A DNA stretch of 32,350 bases from Alphaproteobacteria bacterium (lineage in GTDB: Bacteria > Pseudomonadota > Alphaproteobacteria > GCA-2731375), in contig JAPYUH010000021.1 in NCBI GenBank assembly GCA_029936195.1, positions 1 through 32,350 on the forward strand, given 5' to 3'. Positions 1 to 7,812 of this stretch are shown here, piece by piece. Both the position numbers and the translations under genes were made by a program. The notes under the pieces were generated by a model that saw nothing but the letters and a program-made list of their open reading frames with translations, was not told where the DNA came from and made no database searches. The first letter of the stretch is position 1. Each line of letters opens with the position of its first letter.

Positions 1-49
1 TACGGGGTCATGAGGGGTATAAAAGTGGTAACACTGGCAGTTTTCTGGG

Positions 50-925
50 GTGGGCGCGCGTCTGACCGAGGCGGGGGCCCAGGTCACCTTCATTGCGCGG
101 GGTGGGCATCTGGCTGCGATCCGGGCCAATGGCCTGAGAGTTACCAGCCCGCAAGGCGAGGTGCATATCAATCCGGCCATGGCGACGGATGATCCGGGCG
201 ACGTCGGTGAGGTTGACCTGATTCTGCTGGGGGTCAAACTGTACGACGTCGAAACGGCGGTCACGGAATTGCTGCCCATGCTGGGCGCCGAGACCGGCAT
301 TGTGTCCCTGCAGAACGGCATTGATGCGCCGGCCATGATAACCCGGATCGCGGGCGCGGCCCATTGCATTCCCGGCGTCGCCCTGCTCAATGGCGAGATC
401 GCCGCACCTGGCGTGATCCAACACAACGCCATGAACGCCCTGTCCGTGGGCGAATTGGACGGCCGGATCAGCCCACGGCTGGAGGCCCTTCGCGAACTGG
501 CGAAGGGGTCGGTTTTGGATGTCGCGGTCAGCGCCGATATTGGGCTTGAATTATGGCGCAAGTTTCTCCGTCTGACGGCGATATCGGGAATGAGCACCTT
601 GACCCGTCTGCCCATGAGCCGGATCCGTGAAAATGCGGCCAGCTGGAAGCTGATCGGCGAGGCCTTGCGGGAGACCGTCGCCGTTGCCCAGGCCGAGGGG
701 GTCGAATTCGGCGAACGGGATATAGAGGAAACACGTACATTTCTGCGGGACATCATACCCGATACTTGGCGTGGTTCGCTGTATGAAGACCTCCACGCCG
801 GCCGTCGCCTGGAAGTGGAATGGCTGCACGGCACGATCTGCCGCCTGGGCGAAAAACATGGGCTGGAGACGCCCTTTCACCGGATAGTCCATGGCGCTCT
901 GATGCCCCATGCGGATGGGGCCTAG
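50..925 (+). CDS. 2-dehydropantoate 2-reductase (ketopantoate reductase, ApbA/PanE family), N-terminus disrupted or truncated
   Basis: Protein GARLTEAGAQVTFIARGGHLAAIRANGLRV...LQNGIDAP...LWRKFLRLTAISGMSTLTRLP matches the ApbA/PanE layout. The GxGxxG segment expected upstream is missing in this frame (TAA at 29-31). Confidence 0.75.
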   Translation: MGARLTEAGAQVTFIARGGHLAAIRANGLRVTSPQGEVHINPAMATDDPGDVGEVDLILLGVKLYDVETAVTELLPMLGAETGIVSLQNGIDAPAMITRIAGAAHCIPGVALLNGEIAAPGVIQHNAMNALSVGELDGRISPRLEALRELAKGSVLDVAVSADIGLELWRKFLRLTAISGMSTLTRLPMSRIRENAASWKLIGEALRETVAVAQAEGVEFGERDIEETRTFLRDIIPDTWRGSLYEDLHAGRRLEVEWLHGTICRLGEKHGLETPFHRIVHGALMPHADGA

Positions 926-1788
926 GGGATTGAAGCGGCGACCTCGGCGCTGATCGTCCACAGCCGCTCCTGCGCCTCCACATCCTGGCTTTCGGGCGAG
1001 GGTGTGACAGCTTTTGATTTATCGAAATATCCGCCGGAGGTAGTCGCCAGATCCGGAGCTGTCGCCACGTGGACCTGGGTCTTGGCGCCGGCCTGGGGCG
1101 AAACCGCGAACAGCGTCTGCGCGAACCGCATGGCCATACCCGCCAGGCCTGGATTATTGTGGCCGAATTTGGAGGCGACGAAGCCCGGATGCAGGCTGTT
1201 GGCGGTCAGGGCGGTGCCGTCCAGGTCTCGGGCCAGACGGCGGGCCAGGGCCAGGGTGAACATCACGTTCATCAGTTTGGATTGGCAATAGGCGGGCCAA
1301 CCCGCGTAATTCCCTTCGCCTTGCAAATCGTCGAAATCAACCATGCCCCGTTGATGAACCCGCGAGGCGACATTGACGATGCGGCCTTGTTTCGCCGCGC
1401 CGAGACGATCCAAAAGCGCATCGGTCAGGACGAAGTAGGCCATGTGATTGAGCGCGAATGTGTATTCGAGACCTTCGTCGGTCTGGCGCCGTTCCCGGAA
1501 GTAACCACCGGCATTGTTCATCAGAATATCGATCCGCGGCTGACGCTCCAGCAGCCGAACGCCCAGGGCGCGGACCTGGCGGATCAGGGACAGATCCGCC
1601 ACTTCGAAGCTAACTTTATTGTTGCCGGTGACATTCTTAATGGTCGCAACGGCATGGGCGCATTTCTCTTCGTTGCGGCCCACTAATATCACCCCGGCGC
1701 CGCGGGCGGCCAGAACTTCGGCGCTGACGAAGCCGACGCCGTCGCTGCCGCCGGTAATAACGGCGACCCTATCCTGCAAATCCAACAT
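922..1788 (-). CDS. Short-chain dehydrogenase/reductase (retinol dehydrogenase-like)
   Basis: VAVITGGSDGVGF cofactor motif, DILMNNAGG, and YCQSKLMN catalytic YxxxK; stop overlaps the end of the upstream convergent gene. Confidence 0.85.
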   Translation of the reverse strand: MLDLQDRVAVITGGSDGVGFVSAEVLAARGAGVILVGRNEEKCAHAVATIKNVTGNNKVSFEVADLSLIRQVRALGVRLLERQPRIDILMNNAGGYFRERRQTDEGLEYTFALNHMAYFVLTDALLDRLGAAKQGRIVNVASRVHQRGMVDFDDLQGEGNYAGWPAYCQSKLMNVMFTLALARRLARDLDGTALTANSLHPGFVASKFGHNNPGLAGMAMRFAQTLFAVSPQAGAKTQVHVATAPDLATTSGGYFDKSKAVTPSPESQDVEAQERLWTISAEVAASIP

Positions 1789-1867
1789 AGTAGTCGAAAA
1801 TCCTAACGTCCGGCTCTGGTTTCGCTATATTGCCAAATCTGGTTTGCGTACACCTGGAGGAAACACC

Positions 1868-2674
1868 ATGGATTATGAACTAATTCTGTTCGAACGGCGA
1901 GGGGAGCTGGGCGAGGTCGGATTAATCACCCTGAACCGGCCGGAAAAAATGAATGCCTGGACATATGATATGCGCGATGAGTTGCTGCATGCCATGGACC
2001 GGGTCAACAACGATCCCGACATGGGCGCCATGGTGATTACCGGTGCCGGGCGGGGCTTTTGTGCCGGTGCCGATATTGGCGCCATGTTCAAGACCCGTCT
2101 GGACGATGACGAACCGAAACGCCCCGAGACATCGGTCGATTGGGTCAAAGCAGTGCGCGAGGCCAAACCGATGATTGCCGCCGTCAACGGGGCTTGCATC
2201 GGCGTCGGCCTGACGCAAATCCTGTCCTGCGATTACATCATGGCCTCAGAAAAGGCCAAGTTCTCCTGCGCCTTTGTGAAAATGGGCGTGGTGACGGAAT
2301 TGGCCTCATCCTATTATCTTGTGCAACGCATGGGCTGGGGCAACGCCTCGGAAGTGGCCCTGACCGCGCGTATGATACCGGGCGAGGAGGCCGTGCAACT
2401 GGGTTTGGCCGATCGTCTGGTGGCCCACGATGACCTGGTCGGCGAGGCGGTGGCCCTGGCTGAGATGATGGCGCAAAATCCCAGCCGGCAAATGCGCATG
2501 GTCAAGGAGCTGTTTACCCAAAACGGCAGCGATCAGGACCTCGACGCGGTTTTGGCGCGGGAAAAGGCGGCATTGGATTTGTCCTACAAATCCGTCGAGC
2601 ACAAAGAGGCGGTGAACGCTTTCCTCGAAAAACGTAAACCTGACTTCCGGAAAGTGGCGGGGCAGCAAACATGA
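1868..2674 (+). CDS. Enoyl-CoA hydratase/isomerase family protein
   Basis: ATG at 1868 after a purine-rich stretch (ctggaggaaacacc); ITGAGRGFCAGADIGAMF and AAVNGACIGVGL crotonase motifs. Confidence 0.9.
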   Translation: MDYELILFERRGELGEVGLITLNRPEKMNAWTYDMRDELLHAMDRVNNDPDMGAMVITGAGRGFCAGADIGAMFKTRLDDDEPKRPETSVDWVKAVREAKPMIAAVNGACIGVGLTQILSCDYIMASEKAKFSCAFVKMGVVTELASSYYLVQRMGWGNASEVALTARMIPGEEAVQLGLADRLVAHDDLVGEAVALAEMMAQNPSRQMRMVKELFTQNGSDQDLDAVLAREKAALDLSYKSVEHKEAVNAFLEKRKPDFRKVAGQQT

Positions 2675-3291
2675 GTGGATTAAAGATTTTTGGTGTCGCC
2701 CCCACGCGCACCATGCGGACCTTGTGGATGGCCAACGAACTAGCCCTGGATTACGAGTTGGTCCCCGTCTCACCCCGCGATGGCGGCACCACGTCGCCGG
2801 AATATCTGGCGGTGAACCCAAATGCCAGCGTGCCGGCGATCCAGGACGGTGATACGACCCTGTGGGAATCCCTGGCCATCAATCTCTACCTGGCCAAAAA
2901 ACATGGTGGTGATTTGGCGCCGCGGGATGATGGCGAACATGGTTTGGCCCTGCAATGGAGTTTTTGGGTCATGGGCAACGTGGAAGGCCGGGCCATGACG
3001 CTTCTGCGCAACCGGGTGTTCTTGCCGGAAGATCAGCGTGACGGGGCGGCCGCGGCGACGGCTTCGGCGGCGGAAGCCGAATTGGCGGCTCCCTTGGCGG
3101 TTTTGGGCGCTGCCTTGGCCGATCGGGACTACCTGCTTGGCGATCGTTTCACCGTGGCCGACCTGAACGTGGCCGCCGTCATGTCATGGTTGAAGATGAC
3201 CAAGGTTGATTTGTCCGCCTACGGCCATGTTGCCGATTGGCTTGGCCGCTGCCTGGGCCGCAAGGCTTATGTGGCGGCGCGGGCGGCCTAG
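2671..3291 (+). CDS. Glutathione S-transferase family protein
   Basis: ATGA overlap with the preceding gene; thioredoxin-fold N-domain with NPNASVPAIQDGDTTLWESLAINLYLA and C-terminal LLGDRFTVADLNVAAVMSW. Confidence 0.88.
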   Translation: MSGLKIFGVAPTRTMRTLWMANELALDYELVPVSPRDGGTTSPEYLAVNPNASVPAIQDGDTTLWESLAINLYLAKKHGGDLAPRDDGEHGLALQWSFWVMGNVEGRAMTLLRNRVFLPEDQRDGAAAATASAAEAELAAPLAVLGAALADRDYLLGDRFTVADLNVAAVMSWLKMTKVDLSAYGHVADWLGRCLGRKAYVAARAA

Positions 3292-3321
3292 AATACAATT
3301 TACGAAGATTAGGAATGCTTG

Positions 3322-4500
3322 ATGATTGATTTTGCCTTACCCGATGAACTGGTCGAATTGCGGGACCGGGTCACCGCCTTTATCCGCGACGAGATCATGC
3401 CCTTCGAAGCGGACCAGCGGCAGGAATACCATGGTCCCACCGAAGACCTGCGCCATGAACTGGTGGCCAAGGCCAAGACGGCCGGTTTGCTCTCTCCCCA
3501 CGGCCCCACGGAATTCGGCGGTCTGGGCCTGAACCATGTGGGCATGGCCGTTGTATTCGAGGCGGCGGGTTATTCCACCCTCGGTCCCCTGGCCCTGAAC
3601 ATTCAGGCACCTGACGAGGGCAACACAAACCTGCTGGCCCAGGTCGCCTCGCAAGAGCAAAAGGAGCGCTGGCTGGCCCCCTTGGTCGCCGGCAAGGTGC
3701 GTTCCGTCTTTGCCATGACGGAACCTGACGGCGGTGCCGGCTCCGACCCTTCGCTGATGCGCACGGCGGCGCGGCCCGATGGGGACGACTATGTCATCAA
3801 TGGCCGCAAATGGCTGATTACCGGCATGCCCGGCGCATCGTTCCAGATCCTCATGGCCAAAACCCTAGACCAAGACGGTAATGATCTGGGCGCGACGATG
3901 TTCATGATGGACAATGACACACCGGGGATCGAAATTGTCCGCGTGCTCAACACCATGGACAGCAATTCGCCCGGCGGCCATGCGGAGGTGGCCTACAACG
4001 ATGTCCGTGTCCCGGCCCACCAGATCCTGGGCGAGGCGGGCAAGGGTTTTCGCTATGCCCAGGTGCGCCTGACGCCGGCGCGCATGACCCATTGCATGCG
4101 CTGGCTGGGCGCCGCCGTCCGGGCCCATGACATCGCCGTCGACTACGCCAAGCACCGCCAGGCCTTTGGCAAGGTGCTGGGCGAACATGAAGGCGTGGGC
4201 TTCATGCTGGCGGAAAACCAGATGGACCTGCATTTCTGCCGCCTGGCCATCTGGCAGGCCTGCTGGCTTTTGGATAATGGCGAGCAGGCCCGCGACGAAA
4301 GCTCCATGGCCAAGGTGCGTTGTTCGGAAGCCCTCTCGAACGTGGTTGACCGCTCGCTGCAAATTCTGGGCGGCCGGGGCATTACGGACGATACGGTAGT
4401 GGAGCGGATCTATCGCGATATCCGGGCCTTCCGTATTTACGACGGCCCCTCGGAAGTGCACCGCTGGGCCCTGGCCCGCAATATCATGAAGCGGAATTGA
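3322..4500 (+). CDS. Acyl-CoA dehydrogenase family protein
   Basis: FAMTEPDGGAGSDPSLMRTAA, INGRKWLITG, LGGRGITDDTVVERIYRDIRAFRIYDGPSEVHR. Confidence 0.92.
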   Translation: MIDFALPDELVELRDRVTAFIRDEIMPFEADQRQEYHGPTEDLRHELVAKAKTAGLLSPHGPTEFGGLGLNHVGMAVVFEAAGYSTLGPLALNIQAPDEGNTNLLAQVASQEQKERWLAPLVAGKVRSVFAMTEPDGGAGSDPSLMRTAARPDGDDYVINGRKWLITGMPGASFQILMAKTLDQDGNDLGATMFMMDNDTPGIEIVRVLNTMDSNSPGGHAEVAYNDVRVPAHQILGEAGKGFRYAQVRLTPARMTHCMRWLGAAVRAHDIAVDYAKHRQAFGKVLGEHEGVGFMLAENQMDLHFCRLAIWQACWLLDNGEQARDESSMAKVRCSEALSNVVDRSLQILGGRGITDDTVVERIYRDIRAFRIYDGPSEVHRWALARNIMKRN

Positions 4501-4501
4501 T

Positions 4502-5584
4502 ATGTTGAGCGAGATCAAGGTCGGCGGCGAACCATTGCCCATCCGGGAAAGTTTGGTGCGGGAAATGGAGGTGGCCTGGAAGCGCCTGGCCGGACCCGGT
4601 ACCTGGTGGACGGGGGCGGAGCGTTTGGCCATCGCGGCGGAGGCACGCCATGCCACGAATTGTAGGCTGTGCCAGCGCCGCAAGGAGGCACTGTCGCCCT
4701 ACACCCACGATGGCGAACACGATGCCATGTGCGAACTTGCGCCGGCGGCGGTCGAGGCGATCCACCGTCTGGTTACCGATGCGGGACGGATCACCGAAAA
4801 ATGGGTGCGCTCGCTGGATTTGGATGAAACCAAGTATGTGGAAATTATCGGCGTTCTTGCGGTCCTGACCGGCCTGGATACCCTGCACGGCGCCCTGGGC
4901 CTGCCCTTGACGCAATTGCCCGCCGCGATGCCGGGGGAGCCGGTGCGCCAGAAACCCCAAGGCGCGAAACGTAATCTGGCCTGGGTGGAGACCGTGGCGC
5001 CCGAAGATGTCGGGGCCGGAGAGCCAAACCCCTATCCCCTACATGGTGACAAGAACATCCATCGCGGAATCAGCCTGGTGCCCCAGGAGGTGATTAATTT
5101 CTTTGATCTGGATGTCGAACTGTACATGAAGGATGACGAAATCCGGGATTTCGATACGGAATACCGGGCCATTTCCCATGCCCAGATCGAACTGATCGCG
5201 GGGCGAACCTCGGCCCTTGCCGGGTGTTTTTACTGAACCACCTCCCATTCAGTTCTGCTCCGTGCGAGCGGCGAACATTTAGGACAGGACTACGATCTCA
5301 ACGCGGTGATGTCGGACCAGGGCCTGGTGGATAGTATTCCCAACGGCAAGGTTCTGATGGATCTGGTCGAGGCAGTTTTTGCTAACGCGGATTTGGCGGA
5401 GGCCCGCCAAGCGGTGCGCGACGATCTAGGCGATGCCGCCTTTGTCGATGCCTGCGGCACCATCGCCTCGTTCAGCGCCGTGGTGAAGATCGCCGATGGC
5501 GCCGGCATCCCGTTGGAGGATTACAAGGAAGAAGTTAGCCGTGAAATTCGCCAAGAATTGTCCATCAATGAGTTCGTGACCTAA
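4502..5584 (+). CDS. Two-domain AhpD-like (alkylhydroperoxidase/carboxymuconolactone decarboxylase-like) protein, candidate CxxU selenoprotein with in-frame TGA at 5234-5236 (Sec245)
   Basis: ORFs 4502-5236 and 5306-5584 are in the same frame. Readthrough gives ...AQIELIAGRTSALAGCFY[U]TTSHSVLLRASGEHLGQDYDLNAVMSDQGLVDSIPNGKVLMDLVEAVF..., where the TGA occupies the second Cys of the AhpD CxxCxxxH motif. The N-terminal half carries EARHATNCRLCQRRKEALSP. Confidence 0.8.
5252..5276 (+). promoter_or_regulatory. Putative bacterial SECIS element (hairpin downstream of in-frame UGA)
   Basis: GUUC-U-GCUC-[CGUGC]-GAGC-GGC-GAAC: two 4-bp Watson-Crick helices around an asymmetric internal loop, with a 5-nt apical loop that has G at position 2 and U at position 3. 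The loop starts 24 nt after the UGA. Confidence 0.65.
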
Positions 5585-5991
5585 GGCTGAAACGGAAACC
5601 GGTCACCCGAACAGCGGTGGATGACGGCGTATTCGACGCATTCCCCGCGCAGGCGGTAATTATTCTCTGACCCAGGCGCAGACGACAGGTCGAGAAAAGC
5701 CTGGTGGCTGGGATACCAGGCGGCCAGAATTTCATCCAGTTTTTGCTCTCCCACCGCCTGTCCGTGGACCGCGTGGCGCCACAGGATCCCGGGCCCGACC
5801 ACGGGCAGAAATTTTTCCAAACCGGTGATGCAATCATGATAAACGCCGCCGCCGGGAAATCCAGTGCCCGGCTTGTAGCGGTTCAAGTTCAACATGAGCA
5901 CGGGGCCGTCGTTGCCGCTGTCCGCGACAGCCTGGATAATCGCCGCCTCGTCTTCATTCCGTGTCAGTTTCGTGGGCAGCATGTCTGGCAT
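5581..5991 (-). CDS. DUF1330-like (NIPSNAP/ABM-fold) hypothetical protein
   Basis: GPVLMLNLNRYKPG...LEKFLPVVGPGILWRHAVHGQAVGEQKLDEILAAWYPSHQAFLDL...NYRLRGECVEYAVIHRC; convergent, with stop overlapping the AhpD-like gene's TAA. Start is ambiguous (an upstream start is also possible). Confidence 0.7.
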   Translation of the reverse strand: MPDMLPTKLTRNEDEAAIIQAVADSGNDGPVLMLNLNRYKPGTGFPGGGVYHDCITGLEKFLPVVGPGILWRHAVHGQAVGEQKLDEILAAWYPSHQAFLDLSSAPGSENNYRLRGECVEYAVIHRCSGDRFPFQP

Positions 5992-6073
5992 TCCTTTTTC
6001 AGAACTAGAATTGACCACGCCGTTGTATCTGGTGGACTATACGCAAAACACGCATCAGCAGGGAAATGAGTGC

Positions 6074-7699
6074 ATGGAGTGGTACGAAAAGCGCCTGATC
6101 GGTGATCTGGCGGACGCGGCGGCGGCAAGGTTCGGCGCGCGGGAAGGCTTGGTTTTCGAAAATTCGCGTTATAGCTTCGCCGAAGTTGCGGCGGAGGTTG
6201 ACCGCGCCGCCAAGGCATTGATGGCGCAAGGCGTCGAACGGGGCGATCACGTGGCGCTGTGGTTGAACAACAGCGCCGATTGGATTTTTATTAGTTTTGC
6301 CCTGGCCAAGGTTGGCGCGGTACAGGTGCCCATCAACACCCGCTTCCGCACCGCCGATCTGGAATATGTGGTGGGCCAGTCTGACAGCACCATGTTGATC
6401 ACCCATGACCATTCCGGCCCCATCGATTATCTGGACATGGTGCGCCAAGTCATCACCCTGCCGCAATCAGACGACAACGTTGCGGACGACCGGTTCCCCG
6501 AACTGCGCCGGGTGATCATTCTGGGCAGTGGCGAATATGTGGGCACGGCATCCTGGAAAACCAGCCTAAGCGCGGGCGAGACGATTACGGATGCCGCCCT
6601 GGCGGGCCGGGCCGCCTCGGTCGATCCCGATGATGCTTTTCTGATCATGTATACCTCCGGCACCACCGGCTTCCCCAAGGGCGCCATGCACAGCCACAAA
6701 TTGATCCGCAACAACGAGGAGCGGGCCAATCGCATGGCCTATACGGTCAATGACGTGATCCTGAACTACCTGCCCTTGTTCCATGCCTTCTCCTATTCCG
6801 AGGCGGCGGTGATGTCGTTTTTGAGCGGCGCCAAACAGATCATTACAGAAACCTTTGATGCCGGGGAAAGCCTGGATTTGATCGAGGCCGAGGGGGTCAG
6901 CATCGTGCACGGCTTCGAAGCGCATATGAAAGGCCTGACGGAGGCGCAGGAGGCCAAGGCGCGCAATCTATCAACCCTGCGCACGGGCATCTTTGCCGCC
7001 GGCATGCACAGCGCCACGCCGGTAATCCGCCGTGGTGCCAGGGCCCTGGCGCCGCTGAAGAATTTGTCGGGCTTCGGCATGACCGAAGTATGGCTGGGCG
7101 TGGCCCTGAATTCCCTGGACGACAGTGAAGAGCGGCGCTGCGAAACCTCCGGCTATCCTTGCTTAGGCTATGAAATCCGGGTTGTTGATCCCGATACCGG
7201 GGCCGATCAAGCGGTGGGCGTGCCCGGCGAATTACTGGTCCGCGGCTACAGCCTGATGCTGGGATATTACAAAAAGCCCGAGGAGACGGCTGCGAGTTAC
7301 GACGCCGACGGCTGGTTCCACACCGGTGACACGGCGGAGTGGCTCGACGGCGGCTACATGCGGTTCCTGGGCCGCTACAAGGACATGCTCAAGGTCGGCG
7401 GCGAGAATGTCGACCCCATGGAGACCGAGGGGTTCTTGCTGGAACACCCAGCAGTCCACCAGATCGCCATCGTCGGCTATCCGGACGAAAAGCTGTCGGA
7501 AGTCCCCGTTGCCTTTGTCGAGCGGGCGCCGGGCACCAATATTTCCGCCCAGGCGGTCATTGATCTTTGCCGGGGCAAATTCGCCTCCTTCAAAATTCCC
7601 CGGCATGTGTTTTTCATCGACGTGTTTCCCATGACCGCTTCCGGCAAGATCCGCAAGGTAGAGCTGCGCGAGGAGGCCTTGCGCCTGCTGGCGGAGTGA
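6074..7699 (+). CDS. Acyl-CoA synthetase / AMP-dependent CoA ligase
   Basis: MYTSGTTGFPKGAMHSH P-loop, GFGMTEVW, DGWFHTGDTAEW, GRYKDMLKVGGENVDPMETE, C-terminal TASGKIRKVELR. Confidence 0.93.
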   Translation: MEWYEKRLIGDLADAAAARFGAREGLVFENSRYSFAEVAAEVDRAAKALMAQGVERGDHVALWLNNSADWIFISFALAKVGAVQVPINTRFRTADLEYVVGQSDSTMLITHDHSGPIDYLDMVRQVITLPQSDDNVADDRFPELRRVIILGSGEYVGTASWKTSLSAGETITDAALAGRAASVDPDDAFLIMYTSGTTGFPKGAMHSHKLIRNNEERANRMAYTVNDVILNYLPLFHAFSYSEAAVMSFLSGAKQIITETFDAGESLDLIEAEGVSIVHGFEAHMKGLTEAQEAKARNLSTLRTGIFAAGMHSATPVIRRGARALAPLKNLSGFGMTEVWLGVALNSLDDSEERRCETSGYPCLGYEIRVVDPDTGADQAVGVPGELLVRGYSLMLGYYKKPEETAASYDADGWFHTGDTAEWLDGGYMRFLGRYKDMLKVGGENVDPMETEGFLLEHPAVHQIAIVGYPDEKLSEVPVAFVERAPGTNISAQAVIDLCRGKFASFKIPRHVFFIDVFPMTASGKIRKVELREEALRLLAE

Positions 7700-7761
7700 A
7701 TAATCGGCGGCCTGGGATAAACGAGCTTCCTGGCCGTGTCATTAACGCACATCATTGATTG

Positions 7762-7785
7762 ATTATCTAACATTTGTTAGATAAT
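7762..7785. promoter_or_regulatory. Perfect 10-bp inverted repeat ATTATCTAAC-ATTT-GTTAGATAAT (candidate repressor operator)
   Basis: Arms are exact reverse complements with a 4-nt spacer; located upstream of the monooxygenase ORF. Confidence 0.6.
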
Positions 7786-7812
7786 TCCCCGACCCTTTTT
7801 CATGACCTATGA

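Noticed and set aside
5234-5236. TGA as an ordinary stop ending a 244-aa protein, with 5306-5584 as a separate gene
   Set aside because: The reading frame continues protein-like straight through the TGA, the TGA sits on a known redox Cys position, and the 5306 GTG start has no evident ribosome binding site. A Cys-to-stop mutation or sequencing error remains possible and is listed as the refuting case.
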